A stretch of 64,000 nt of DNA from Nematopogon swammerdamellus (Eukaryota > Arthropoda > Insecta > Lepidoptera > Adelidae), in NCBI GenBank assembly GCA_946902875.1, contig OX336339.1, positions 738,397 through 802,396 of the forward strand, in the 5' to 3' direction. Made by a program: the position numbers and the translations under genes. Of the stretch, positions 18,841 through 30,119 are shown one piece after another. The first letter of the stretch is position 1, and each line of letters begins with the position of its first letter. The notes below the pieces were generated by a model. It was not told the DNA's origin. It ran no database searches and was given only the letters and a program-made list of their open reading frames with translations.

Positions 18841-19860
18841 CATCTACCACTAACATCTACAACATCTGCCCTCTCTCCCAAGGTGATCTTTGGCGGGGAT
18901 TATGAAGATTGTCCAGCCAAAACCCAACGATGGCTGAGGTTCCAAAAAACTTGGACGAGGATTTATAACGAATATAACTATAGCTAATAACTAATATCTA
19001 AAGTATAGTATATAGTAATATAGTATAGTATGGATAGTATGGATATGGATATGGATATTCCAAAGAACGAGATATTGTAACGGCCAAAATGTGCACAAAA
19101 TAATATTATTGTTCTATGATTATTAAATAATGAAAGTTGAATCATGAGTATTATTTAATTTTTTTAAGCGTCCGGGCTTAGGGCTGGAAAAATATGGTAA
19201 ACCTAGAATACTATCTACTTTAAGGAGAATTTCCGCCAGTTTAAGAGGATGTCGCGCAAGTTTAAGGGGATATTTCGCCAGATACGCGATTGCTAGAGAG
19301 CTCGAGTACGTCGGAGAACAATAGCACGCTCCTGGATATAGTCTTCGCTTGTTTAAATATCGCTAGGAGCAGGCGATCGCATCTGGAGGTAAGTGGCGTT
19401 TTGTGCGGAGAGTGGAGAAATTCTTTTCTTAAAAATCTAAAGAGGAAAGGAACATTGCCTTTGATAAGAAATCACATTCCGTGGACACAGACGGTTCATT
19501 AGGATAGGAAATGAGGTCAAGAATTCATGATTTTTTTGAGCAGATAAAAAAAGGGAGTCCTGTATTCATGATTTTCAGATAAGGTTAAAATGGAGCATTT
19601 TTTTTATATTGAACATAGTCAGGTGGGTGCGGCCGAGAGGCAACAAATATGCATACCAAATATTAATGTAGGAGGTTATACATACCAGCTGTCGCAAAGC
19701 CCACGTCAGAAGAAGCTGTACAGATTTATTCTTTTGTACAGACAATAATTGCAAGAAGGCAGAATATATCCACTAGTAATTGATTTAAGAAAGGTTTGAT
19801 TTTTTTAGTTTTAGTAATGTCTTTATTTGGCTATGTGCGTGTAATTTTTTGTGTGTTTAT
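18841..19860. other. LINE 3' flank and unassigned sequence
   Basis: 18870-18990 looks like the LINE's 3' UTR. A TATAGTATGGATATGGATATG-type microsatellite lies at 19000-19060. An open frame at 19290-19502 has a GTAAGT after CTGGAG but no other support. Confidence 0.4.
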
Positions 19861-19904
19861 ATCTTGTATCACGGATGGACCAACTTTGGATGCGGTTTTT
19901 TTTA

Positions 19905-20140
19905 AACTTGAAATAAAAGTTAAATTACAAATTTTAAAAACCCATACTCCTTAAAAAGTCAAAAATAATTTCCGTTTAGTTACTTTAAGTAGTCGGGGGA
20001 CCGCTAAGTAAATACCCGCGCCGCTCTGAGTATTTATATTTCATTTACTTAGCGGTCCCCCGACTCCTTTAAGTAACTAAACGGAAATTATTTTTAACTT
20101 TTTAAGGGGTCGGTATTTTTTTTATTCTATCAAAAGTTGA
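19905..20140. mobile_element. FB foldback element
   Basis: Arms (AAATTACAAATTTTAAAAAC through GGAGTCGGGGGAC-like text) at about 19915-20010 and inverse at about 20037-20110. Confidence 0.65.
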
Positions 20141-20575
20141 AAGTAAATTCGTCTATGATGTTTAATCTAGGTGCACTAGGTGTACGACAGACGATACCAG
20201 CCTAGGGTATGTAGATGGGTCGTAACCGCTATGGGGTCGGTCTATCACCCGGCGGCGGCGGTGGCTTAATGTCCATCGTTTTCACACATCCCAGCTGACT
20301 CATCACCTCCCACCCCTATCAGTTATCACCCTACTGCCAGGGGCGAAACTATGCTAACACCTTGGGGGCCGCCGACGCCGAGCGACCAACGAACACATTT
20401 TATAAACGGAGCCGCAATTTTTTTGAACAATTTTTTTTTTTATAAGTGAAAATAAACCGTAATATATTTGATGACGATTTGATATGAGTAAAGGCACAGC
20501 GCCTTTGGCGGACGTTCCGAGTATTAAAACGAGCAGAACATATATCTCGATAAGCATCAGAAAACTCGTAATTAA

Positions 20576-21045
20576 TTGTACAGCGCTCTCCTCGCAGCTT
20601 CCGCAAAACGCTGTCCATCCAACTATCCGAATAAACTTGTCAATAGCGGCGGGTGGCCGAGTGGTTTGGGTATCGGCTTCTCATTCGAGAGGTCCGAGGT
20701 TGGAATCCGGTCGGCGTGTACGAATGAGTTTATTCTGACGAAAAAATTTACTTGCATACCTACACCTGCTGCTTCACCGTTCGAAACCGGTGAAAAGTTT
20801 TAGGTCCCTTCTCTTGCCCCTTACTAGGTGGTAGTCTCAAATTGTAGCCGACTGGGTTGGTACCACCGTACTGGATGTAAGATGGCCGTATAGCAGCCTC
20901 GGTTATGTTCTCCTCTAGTCCAGTATAGCCAGCAATCCAGGGAAGTCTCCGGTATGGCACCTACCTTCTCGGTTGTGATATTGGCTGATCGGAGCATGTG
21001 CTTTGGCTCCTCCAACTTAGCCACCCATACCGGATGACATAAAAA
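20576..21045 (+). mobile_element. S1 SINE with 65-bp 5' extension
   Basis: The tRNA-like head starts near 20646 and the body runs to the A-rich end at about 21045. The 65 bp before it (CAGCGCTCTCCTCGCAGCTT to AATAAACTTGTCAA) recur, inverted, beside the S1 copy at 28514-28905. Confidence 0.75.
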
Positions 21046-21345
21046 ATTCACAGATCTCGTGCATTACACGACCTTCGAGGTACATTGAAAATGAACGCAA
21101 CAAAATAAAAAAAAAAGTATTAAATTTATATATTTTTATTATATTTCAAAAACACAATCAGCTTAAAAAATGTAACCTAAAATTTTGACAGAAAAAGAGA
21201 AGCTTGACATTATGTCTAACTAAAGTAACAAATTAATAAATATCAAATATAAAAATATAATATAGGTTGAATTAAAAATGGAAAAAACAACAGACTAAAA
21301 TCAAAATCTACGCGACGCATCTACTAACCTAACCTATATACTTTC
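21046..21345 (+). mobile_element. LINE 3' end, same family as 7335-8028
   Basis: TTCACAGATCTCGTGCATTA, CACGACCTTCGAGGTACATT and the following AT-rich text parallel 7766-8000. A first piece of the 125-bp tandem unit follows near 21340-21385. Confidence 0.65.
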
Positions 21346-21491
21346 GAAGACAAATCCAACGTGCCCAAACACGGTGGACTTATCATGTTTTTTTTTTCGA
21401 TCTTGTAGCCCTAACCGATACGCGTCTTTTGTTGAGCCCTCAACCACTCGCGTAGACCCTAAACTCGCGACACCAGGACGATTTTATTAAT

Positions 21492-21534
21492 AAAGGCAGC
21501 GAAATGAAATCGCTGATTTCATTTCGCTGCCTTT
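21492..21534. repeat. Perfect 19-bp hairpin
   Basis: AAAGGCAGCGAAATGAAAT at 21492-21510, a 5-nt loop, then its exact complement at 21516-21534. Confidence 0.9.
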
Positions 21535-21696
21535 CCTGAAAAAATTGATTAACAATTTTTTCGTGTCTCTAGGTTTTGAAAGTTAAGCAAAACGAATCAT
21601 ACGAGTTGGGTATGGGAATCCTCTTAAAGCCAGTGTCAAACTTTAAAAAAAAATTGCTTAATTATGCAGATGAATTAAATATTTTACAGTCAATCT

Positions 21697-21950
21697 ATTC
21701 TATACATATAATAAAATCGTAGAGGTAAGAAAGTCTGTACATTGAATGTATTCGGAAAAAAACTAACCAGGGTGGCTTAAAATGAGATACCGAACATGTT
21801 AGAACAGTTTTTAAAATTTTTGTTTGTTTGTTTGTTTGTTTGTCTGTACGCGCATCACGCAAAAACCACTGAACGGAATTAGACGAAACTTTGTATAGTG
21901 GCAGTTTATATGCCGGGTTAACATAATACGTAAAAAAAAATTACAAAAAT
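21697..21950 (+). mobile_element. Helitron-like 5' part
   Basis: TCTATACATATAATAAAATC, GTTTGT repeats and CACGCAAAAACCACTGAACG. The same text recurs at about 22500-22680, leading towards the Helitron minisatellite at 22839. Confidence 0.5.
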
Positions 21951-22029
21951 AAAAAAAAAATTACAATTATAAACATTATTGCGCGTTTAAAATCACGTAG
22001 TCCAAAGTACATAATTATATCTTGAGAAT

Positions 22030-22375
22030 ACATACATACATATCGCACACGCTGAATCCCGACAATCGGGGTAAGCAGAGTAATCGGTGTTGTGCTGCAA
22101 GAACTCTGGTAAATTACAGCACAACAACGACCACCACGTTTCGCAAAGTATTCGAACAAGATTCAATCGATCAAGCAGCAAGTAAGGCACGAAGACCCAC
22201 CTGCTGCATGACTCGGTGGAAGTACCGTGCCAAGGTGAGAGGTGGCGAGCCCGTCGCCCTTTAGCACGGCATCTTGTCCTTATCCCTTAGTCGCCTTTTA
22301 CGACATGCACGGGGAGAGATGCAGTGGGGCTATTCTTTTTAAGTACCGGGCCCACATGGTACTGGTACACACACA
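22030..22375 (-). repeat. Repeat C, antisense, longest copy
   Basis: From ATATCGCACACGCTGAATCC through GACCACCACGTTTCGCAAAG, CCTTTAGCACGGCATCTTGT and CGGGGAGAGATGCAGTGGGG to the complement of the CCGTGTGG...CCGGTACTT start. Confidence 0.7.
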
Positions 22376-22838
22376 TGGTATCTTGAGAACTGGCAGCAAA
22401 TACAATTTGAATAAAATATTCATTCGAAATTTAAAAATAAGTAGATGCAACGAAAATGACAGTTCTTCTTTTTTATAACTTGAACACAATAGTCTATACA
22501 TATCTATTCTTTCTATGCATGTCTTTGTTCTATGCATATCATAAAATCGTAAATGCAAAAATGTCTATTTGTACGCGCATCTCGCAAAAACCACTGAACG
22601 GAATTTGACGAAACTTTTTATAGTGACAGTGTATATCCCGGATGAACATAATAATTAAAAAATATAATAAAAATCACATCCAAAGTAAAGGTAAAAAACA
22701 ATTTTAAATGTCATGTTGACAACGGAGAACTGTCATCTCGACGTGAGCTGGCCGGTGACAAATTGTTTGATAAATAAAAATAATAATTGAAAGTTGAAGT
22801 TATGTCGCTGTCATTGGTGCAATAAAATTTATATATCT

Positions 22839-23612
22839 GATGCCCGCGGCTTCGCTCGCGTGAAATTCGTATTTAAAAAAAAAAAAGTAAGTAACTAAAG
22901 GCGGGCCCGAAGGCGGATCTGCGCTCACGTAAACGATATTCTTTCTCGATGAAAGTAACTAAGGGCGAGGCGGAAGGCGGAGCTGAGTTCAGGAAGAAGA
23001 AAAACATTCTTGAAGAAAGTAAGTAACTAAGGGCGAGGCCGAAGGCCCAGCTCTATTCTGGAAGACCATAAACCTTCTCGAAGAAAGTAAGTAACTATGG
23101 GCGAGGCCGCAGGTCGAGCTGCGTTCAGGAAGAAGCTAAACCATCTTGAAGAAAGTAAGTAACTAAGGTGAGGCCGAAGGCCGAGCTACGTTCTGATAAT
23201 TGAAAAACCATCTCGAAGAAAGCAAGTAACTAAGAGCGAGGCCGAAGGCCGAGCTGCGTTCAGGAAGAAGCTTAACCATCTTGAAGAAAGTAAGTAACTA
23301 AGGCGAGGACCTGAACGCAGCTCGGCTTTCGGCCTCGCACTTAGTTCCTTCCTTTCTTCCAGAAGGTTTATCGTCTTCCTGAACGCAGCTCGGCCTTCGG
23401 CCTCGCCCTTACTTACTTCCTTTATTTGAGAAAGGTTTATCGTTTACCTGAAAGCAGCTCGGCCTTCGGCCTCGCCCTTAGTTAGTTACTTTCTTTAAGA
23501 AGGTTTATCGATTACCTGAACGCAGGTCGGCCTTCGGCCTCGCCCTTAGTTACTTACATTCTTCTTTGGAATACGAATTTGACGCGAGCGGAGCCGCGGG
23601 CTCAGCTAGTAT
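22839..23612. repeat. Palindromic Helitron-borne minisatellite
   Basis: Units with GTAAGTAACTAAGGGCGAGG and GAAGGCCGAGCTGCGTTCAG run forward to about 23300 and then inverted to about 23555. Both outer ends are Helitron-type 3' ends (GCCCGCGGCTTCGCTCGCG on the left, GCGGAGCCGCGGGCTCAGC-TAG on the right). Confidence 0.85.
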
Positions 23613-24720
23613 CTAAATAAATTCCATATAACGATACTATTCCATTTGAAATTAGGTATCATTAAATTTTTTCCCAACAATCCAATAAAATTTATCCTTA
23701 ATTTTTTTTTTTTATAAATTATCAAAAATTTTAAAGTTATTGCAATATATATACCATTCCATATGCACAAACACATCTCATTTAATAGTATTATAACTCC
23801 ATCACAACTGCACATTCGCATTTGAGTGAACTCACAAAACTCTAAAACAGCGCTCACTAAAAAATTTATAACTTATTCATTTTTAATTTTGTAAAAAAAA
23901 GGTCTCCAGATATTGAGTCAATCTAGAAGATAAAAATATAAAACTCATAAATTTTTAATAATAAGTTTGTCAAAAAGTGCCCTTTCTAAACCCCATAAAA
24001 AGGGCCATATTTAGCATTTTTTTTAGATTTTTTCAAAAACTATAGAACTTTTTCGAAATTTATTTTCACAATTATGTAGGCACATTTTGACACCCTAATC
24101 ATTCACGTAGCCTTAAAACGCATGACACCAGGGCAATGGCGCACTTTCGCTGGAAATGGCGCCTATACAGAAGCGATCGAATAAACATTTTCAATGTTAA
24201 AAAATATTGTGACCTCGGGTTCTTATATTCCGAACTCGGGGCCCCCCCGAATGTGTCCGGTTCCGTCCAATCGATAGTTGCGTCAGCGTCTGCTCCTCCG
24301 TCTGCCCTATTTCATACTAAGTCGGTTGCTTTTTGCGAACTCTTCGGAATTCGACCGCCTTTATTCGTCGCAATTTTTTTCACTTGCTGAAAATACCGGC
24401 CTTTCACCGAGTAGAAAGCTGAAGGAGAATTTTACTTGCTTCCGTTCGGTTCCCATATTTAGGACGAATTGGTTTACTCATAGAAAGATCGAGCATAAAA
24501 ACTGGTTCGTAATATTCATTTTAATTCAGCGACCGAGTTTTTCACATTCATGTGTTATGTTAGAAGAAAAACTGGCAAAATTAATTGTGCGACGTGATTG
24601 TGATATTCAGAATTTGGTAATTTGAAGCTTACCCTGAATTTTGCCAATACATTTTTATTATAAATAACATTTCATTGAGTTATAAAAATATCTCCTTTCT
24701 ATAAATAAATAGTTCGTTTT
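23613..24720. other. Unassigned AT-rich DNA, no supported gene
   Basis: 23613-24120 is AT-rich. 24120-24210 shares a repeat with 8640-8700. Two overlapping frames at 24136-24625 have no recognisable domain. I considered an LTR-type element but see neither a primer site nor paired LTRs. Confidence 0.4.
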
Positions 24721-24721
24721 T

Positions 24722-24828
24722 TTCCGTCTAGCCGGCACAACAAAAGGAAGCACTAAGGTGTTATGGGCTGACATCACGAATGTAGTAGGTGATGTAGCCA
24801 ACCGTTTCAGTAGGTATCCATAAAAAAA
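24722..24828 (+). mobile_element. S2 SINE 3' end
   Basis: CCGTCTAGCCGGCACAACAA then GGTGATGTAGCCAACCGTTT and CCATAAAAAAA. Confidence 0.6.
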
Positions 24829-24869
24829 ATCTCATTTGCCAAGTGTCTTTGTTTTCTAAAGAATATAAA

Positions 24870-24940
24870 TTTATTCAATAATAATATCTATTATATATAA
24901 GATATAATAGATATATATTATTATTGAATAATATCTATAT
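24870..24940. repeat. AT-rich imperfect hairpin
   Basis: ATTCAATAATAATATCTATTA followed by TATAATAGATATATATTATTATTGAAT-type inverse sequence. In AT-rich DNA such structures arise easily. Confidence 0.6.
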
Positions 24941-25374
24941 TGATGTTTGATAAATTTTTCGCTTTTAACAAGTTCCCCGTTTAAACAAACACACTTTTTA
25001 ATTTATTTATTAGTACCTAAATAATGTTTGTAATTCATTGTTGTTAAGTTTATTTAATCAAGAAATAAATATAAATATCTAAAGACTTAAAACCAGCCGC
25101 AACTACCTACTTGTTAGGTTTTGCATGGTGATGTGACTTGCTAGCTTTCAGCTAAAAAAAAAAATTATTTTACATTTATGTTAGGTTTGTTTATTAATAG
25201 TTTAGCTGAATGAACGTTTTTCTATATTTCTTCAGTCGTTTAAATAAAATTATTGAAACACTGAAACAGGTCCGGCCCGCTTCCACCTCCTAATATGAAT
25301 GATGGCCCCCCTGAGATGACGTAGCAGTATATTGTTACCACCGCTCAACACACAAGCTCTGCAGTTAGTCTGTT
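24941..25374. other. AT-rich DNA, no gene seen
   Basis: No convincing frame, repeat match or motif. Confidence 0.4.
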
Positions 25375-25505
25375 GTAAGTTGGCAGGTCTTCTTCGGTGG
25401 TAGGATCGTGTAAAGGTGAAAGGTGGCTAACCTGTCGCCCTTTAGCACGGCATCTTGTCCTTATCCCTTAGTCGCCTTTTACGACATGCGCGGGGAGAGA
25501 TGTTT
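25375..25505 (-). repeat. Repeat C fragment
   Basis: AAAGGTGAAAGGTGGC, GTCGCCCTTTAGCACGGCAT and CTTAGTCGCCTTTTACGACA as at 22240-22320. Confidence 0.6.
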
Positions 25506-25509
25506 TATT

Positions 25510-25697
25510 TTTTATTTTTTTATGGAGACTGACACGGTTGGCTAATTCACCTACAACATCCATGATGTCAGCCCATAACACCGGATGCACTAAGTGCCAT
25601 ATCAGTGCTTCCCTTCATTTCATGTCGGCTACACAGAACTGGACGGAAAACACGAACTATTTGCATAGCCGTTCCGGCCGACGACGTTTCATTCAGA
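25510..25697 (-). mobile_element. S2 SINE 3' half, antisense, inserted in repeat C
   Basis: TATGGAGACTGACACGGTTG through CCCTTCATTTCATGTCGGCT to GCCGACGACGTTTCATTCAG. Repeat C text (GGGGAGAGATG / AGAGATGCAGCG) occurs on both sides, suggesting an insertion with AGAGATG as target duplication. Confidence 0.65.
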
Positions 25698-25716
25698 GAT
25701 GCAGCGCGGGCTATTC

Positions 25717-25895
25717 TTTTTAACCGACTTCAAAAAAAGGAGGGGATTCTCAATTCGAATGAATTTTTTTTTATGTTTGTTACCTCAGAACTTTCGACTG
25801 GGTGAACCGATTTTGAAAATTCTTTTTTTATTTGAAAGCTGGTGCTTCCCGTGTGGTCCCATTTTAATTTGGTCAAGATAGGATTGGAAAGCGAG
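25717..25895 (+). repeat. Repeat G copy
   Basis: AACCGACTTCAAAAAAAGGA, TTTGTTACCTCAGAACTTTC and GCTTCCCGTGTGGTCCCATT; the longest G copy here. Confidence 0.7.
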
Positions 25896-25991
25896 GCGGA
25901 ATATATTCCGCCGAGTACATTAATAGCAAAAAATTACTAAAAAAACTGTGAAATAAAAAAATATTTAAAAAAAATTTAAAACCGCCTTCAA

Positions 25992-26153
25992 AAATGTATG
26001 AAATAAAAAAAATCTAACCCTAGGCGGTGCTAAAGCAAGCAAAAATGATGCATGAAAGAAAACATGAGTGGATGATTTCCTTTGTGATTTGTGTAGCCTT
26101 CTTTAGCACCGCCTTCAACTCTAGGGTTCGATTTTTTTTTATTTCATCCATTT
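25992..26153. repeat. Inverted repeat, about 45-bp arms
   Basis: AAATGTATGAAATAAAAAAA then CTAACCCTAGGCGGTGCTAAAG, and the near-inverse at 26099-26153 (CTTTAGCACCGCCTTC, then AGGGTTCGATTTTTTTT, then ATTTCATCC). About 65 bp lie between. Confidence 0.7.
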
Positions 26154-26594
26154 TTAGGGCAATTTTTATATTTTTTTTAATAAGACGTACCGATTCACAC
26201 GGTTAATGTTATTTCATTAAACGACAGGTGCGGAACCTGAGCGCGCGAGCCCGACTCGCACATGACCGCTTTTTACTATGGTACACCATATTGAAGGGCG
26301 TGTCAATAGTGAAAGAAGGATACCACAAGATGGCGCCACGGGCTAAGTTTTATAACGCCTACCATTAGACAACGATTAGATGATCGTAGAGTTTTTTCAT
26401 AGATCAGAATAATAATGGCTAGATGACCCACCAAGAGCGCTCTCTATGGCAACACGGTACTCGCCACAATTCCTACCATTCTTGTTATTTATTTGTTTTA
26501 AGTATAACATCTTAGCTCTCGGTATGGGCAGTAATTTAGTTAATGAAGCGGAAATGCGTTAAGGATTATTTTAGTATTTCGTTACATTATAGTG

Positions 26595-27050
26595 CGAGTC
26601 GAACTCGCGCACCGAGGGTTTCGTATTACCATGTCATGGTTAGCGCCACTCACACCATCTATGGCGTGTTTATGAAATGCTTCATATTAGTTAAAATTCG
26701 TGATTAGTTAAAATGCTTCATACTCTATTCGTTAGATGGCGCGCGCGCATACACTTTTTAGTTTCTTCTATGGGAACCCCCATAATTTTTTTACTTTTAC
26801 TTATATTTCTTATTTGTTGTTATATCGGCCATAATAACACATAATCTGTGAAAATTTCAACGGGCTACCTATTACGGTTCAAGAGATACAGCCCTCGGAC
26901 AGACGGACGGACGGACGGACGGACGAACAGACAGACAGACAGACGGCGTAGGCTTAGTAATAGGGTCCCGTACCGGATACGGATCCCTAAAAACAATTGT
27001 GTGGTGGTACGGAACCCTCGGTGCGCGAGTACGACTCGCACTTGACCGTT
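26595..27050. repeat. Repeat D copy plus inverted D end
   Basis: AGTGCGAGTCGAACTCGCGC at the start, GCGCGCGCATACACTTTTTA and CGGGCTACCTATTACGGTTC in the middle, and GACGGACGGACGGACGG near the end. A second, inverted D terminus follows at about 27005-27045. A further D end lies at 26235-26280. Confidence 0.7.
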
Positions 27051-27804
27051 TATTTTTCTGTCACCTCCTCGACTCTATGCACATATCGTATTGAAAGGAG
27101 CCACTGCTTTGTTTCCTCGGTAGGTACAGAGTGAAGTGGTAATCCGTTCATACCCTTCACACAGTGGGATAAACCTTTTAGGTCACGGAGCGGAGAAGGG
27201 TTAACAATGTAATGTAAGGCGATATTTTCAGGTAGCTATTGTCAAGTGTCATTTGACGCGTTCGATGTCCACAAGAACATTCTTCGATGTCCATATGGGA
27301 GAAGATTATGAAAAATATTTTGACGTGATGACGTCGCGTCTTATAAATTGATGAACACCGGCTGCCTCCACACATGAAAAAGTGTCACGTTCCATCTGAG
27401 CCTGTGTGTGCAAGCGAGAGCGCGTAACAAGCGATAGAGAGGCACAAGAGGTATAGTCAAAGTTACCATGGAAACGTCTTAAGAAGTAAAACTGTCCAGA
27501 TCAGACAACATAAGTTTATTGATGGCCAGTCACAAGATGATTAATCCTTCTACTGGAAATAGAATTACTGATCTTTGCTCTATGTACTACGATTATTCCA
27601 CGTCATCACGTAAAACTATCGTCCGTAAACCGACTTAACAGACAACCAATTTTATAATAATAAAAAGAAATAGCTTTTTGCCCGCGGCTTGGCTCGCGCC
27701 ATTGTAGAAAACGACGCATTCTCTCTGATACGTCGATAAACCCTGATACGCCTGACGTTTATTTATAAACAGCAATTTCCATATTTGTAAATTAAAAACT
27801 GGTC
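27051..27804. other. Unassigned, no gene seen
   Basis: No recognised repeat except a Helitron-like phrase (GCCCGCGGCTTGGCTCGCG) near 27680. Confidence 0.4.
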
Positions 27805-28108
27805 AAGTGCGAGTCGAACTCGCGCACCGCGGGTTCCGTATCGCCATGTCATGGTCAGCGCTGCTTCATACTGTTTTCGGTAAATGGTTTCTTGTATGGG
27901 GGTGCGGGTACGGGAGTCGCGTGAATTTTTTACTTTTTCATATTTGTTGTTATATCGGCCATAAGAACACATAGGTATTCTGTGAACATTTCAACGGGCT
28001 ACCTATTACGGTTCAAGAGATACAGCCCTCGGACAGACAGACGGACAGACAAGACAGACGGCGTAGGGTTAGTAGTAGGCTTCCGTATGGGATACGGAAA
28101 CCAAAAAT
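27805..28108. repeat. Repeat D copy
   Basis: AGTGCGAGTCGAACTCGCGC, GGTTCCGTATCGCCATGTCA, CGGGCTACCTATTACGGTTC and the CAGACGGCGTAGG end. Confidence 0.7.
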
Positions 28109-28500
28109 GACGCACTTATATACACATTTGTATCCCCTTTAACCCTTCTGGGGTATGAATTTTCAAAAATCCTTAACGCTCACTTTCAGTCAGTGTTAAG
28201 AATTTAATTACGTAGATATCTCGGCGGTGGAACACGCCGTCTTAAATTGTATGGACTCTTGCGAGGGAATACTTAAGTATTTTCCTATTATCGCCTCGTA
28301 ATATTGAATTATTTAAAGGTAGTAATGATGGCGCATGAAATATTTCGTGAAATAAAGTAAGGAAATTCAGTTGATGATCGAGTATCGCGAGAAACTGATA
28401 TTATGAATTGTCTGTTGGAAAACGAATACTTAAAATCCGGTAAAGTGTGAACGTTGTTTACACGCAGACAGAGGGTTCCCTAGCCATTCCTTTCTTTTTT
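28109..28500. other. Unassigned, no gene seen
   Basis: Neither strand shows a convincing coding segment or family match. Confidence 0.4.
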
Positions 28501-28513
28501 TTTCTTTTTTTTT

Positions 28514-28970
28514 ATGTAATCCGGTATGGGCTTAGTCGGAGGGGACAAAGCGCATGCTCCGACCAGCCAATATCACCTCCGAGAAGGTAGGTGCCATACC
28601 GGAGACTTCCTGGATTGCTGGCTATAATGGACTAGAGGAGAACACAACCGAGGCTGCTATGCGGCCATCTTACATCCAGTACGGTGGTATCAACCCAGTC
28701 GGCTACAATTTGAGCCTACCACCTAGTAGGGAAGGGAAGGGACCTACAGTTTTACACCGGTTCCGAACGGTGAAGCAGCAGATGTAGGTATGCACGTCAA
28801 TTTTTTCGTCAGGAAAAACTCATTGGTACACGCCGACCGGATTCGAACCTCGGACCTCTCGAATGAGAAGCCGATACCCAAACCACTCGGCCTCCCGCCG
28901 CTTGACAAGTATGTTCGGATAGTTGGATGGACAGCGTTTTACGGAAGCTGCGAGGACAGCGCTGTACAAT
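28514..28970 (-). mobile_element. S1 SINE, antisense, with 65-bp extension
   Basis: Starts ATGTAATCCGGTATGGGCTT and ends with the complement of the tRNA-like head near 28903. It is followed by TTGACAAGTATGTTCGGATA through GAGGACAGCGCTGTAC, the inverse of 20576-20640. Confidence 0.75.
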
Positions 28971-29212
28971 GTTTCATGATGGCTGTAAAAAAAGTGGTGG
29001 GCGCCCCACAAACGACTTCGCATTCGTATCACTTGGGCAAAATGAACTCCCGCCGTGCCGGGATTCACACGCTGCTTCGACAACATGCTGTTGGACATAA
29101 ACTGGCCGCCGACATCCTATCCAATCAAACGTCGCATTTTATTTGTTTATGCAGAAACGGCACAACTTCTGTGCACGTAATGGAAAATTGGTTTCTAATA
29201 TGCCTACATTTT
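28971..29212. other. Open frame of uncertain meaning
   Basis: A frame of 141 codons (28790-29215) starts inside the S1 copy, so at least its first 60 codons are SINE. The remainder (GKMNSRRAGIHTLLRQHAVG) matches nothing I know. Confidence 0.3.
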
Positions 29213-29405
29213 TAACCCCCGACGAAAAAAACGTTATAAGTTTGACGCGTGTGTGTGCTTGCACGTGTAAAAAAATTATGTCTGTTGAAAGCTTGAAATA
29301 AAAGTTAATTATAAATTTAATTTACGTGTATTTGCTTAGCGGTTCCCCGACGCCTTAAAGTAAATGAAAGGAAAATATTTTTGACTTTTTAAGATGTCGG
29401 GGATT
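29213..29405 (+). repeat. FB repeat, degenerate
   Basis: AACCCCCGACGAAAAAAACG, then TTGCTTAGCGGTTCCCCGAC and TTTTTGACTTTTTAAGATGT. Much shorter than 14695-15187. Confidence 0.55.
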
Positions 29406-29407
29406 TT

Positions 29408-29475
29408 TTATGGATCCATATCCGTCGTACGGGACCCTATTACTAAGCCTACGCCGTCTGTCTGTTTGTCTGTCC

Positions 29476-29513
<38 letters not shown>

Positions 29514-29737
29514 CTGTCCGAGGTCTGTACCTATTGAACCGTAATAGGTAGCCCGTTGGTCTTTTCACAGAATATGTGTTATTATGGCTGATAAAAATAA
29601 GAAAAAGTAAAAAATTCACGGGGGTGAATGATACAAGAAACGGATACCGAAAACAGTATGAAGCAGCGCTGACCATGACATGGCGATACGGAAACCTCGG
29701 TGCACGAGTTCGACTCGCACTTGGCCTTGGTTTTTAA
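29408..29737. repeat. Repeat D copy, inverse orientation
   Basis: ACGGGACCCTATTACTAAGC with a long GTCT run, ending GGTGCACGAGTTCGACTCGC. Confidence 0.7.
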
Positions 29738-30015
29738 TTTGTATTTTAACTTTTTAATCGACCTATTGCAGTCGTCCCGCGCTCGGCCCGCGCCGCGCCG
29801 TTGCTCGCGCTCCTGTATTTGCTCTTTTTCTATTTAATCACGAAAGGAATTAAGGCCCCGCTGCAGACTGAAGACTAAAGATCAGGATAAAGGCTGGCTT
29901 TAGTTCTGAATCGCTTTATAAATGTTCCCATTCGCGGAGGCGGTCACGGCATTTGTGTTTCGGATTATAACATAGGGAAGGTTTTTTTTTTGGGTCTGTC
30001 TAGGAAGAACTAATA

Positions 30016-30115
30016 CATCATCATCATCATCAGCCTGTATCGGTCCACTGCTGGACATAGGCCTCTCCCAAGGCACGCCACCACACCTGGTCTTCCGCTC
30101 TTCTCATCCATCCAC
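30016..30115 (-). mobile_element. RTE-like LINE 3' end
   Basis: CATCATCATCATCAGCCTGT, GGTCCACTGCTGGACATAGG and CCACCACACCTGGTCTTCCG; the inverse of 51534-51642. It ends in the (ATG)n/(CAT)n microsatellite. Confidence 0.65.
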
Positions 30116-30119
30116 TCCC

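Noticed and set aside
24136..24625. A possible LTR retrotransposon start or coding exon
   Set aside because: No second LTR, primer-binding site or recognisable gag motif, and the two frames overlap without splice support.
28790..29215. A 141-codon open frame as a gene
   Set aside because: Nearly half of it is antisense S1 SINE and its shared flank; the rest has no family match.
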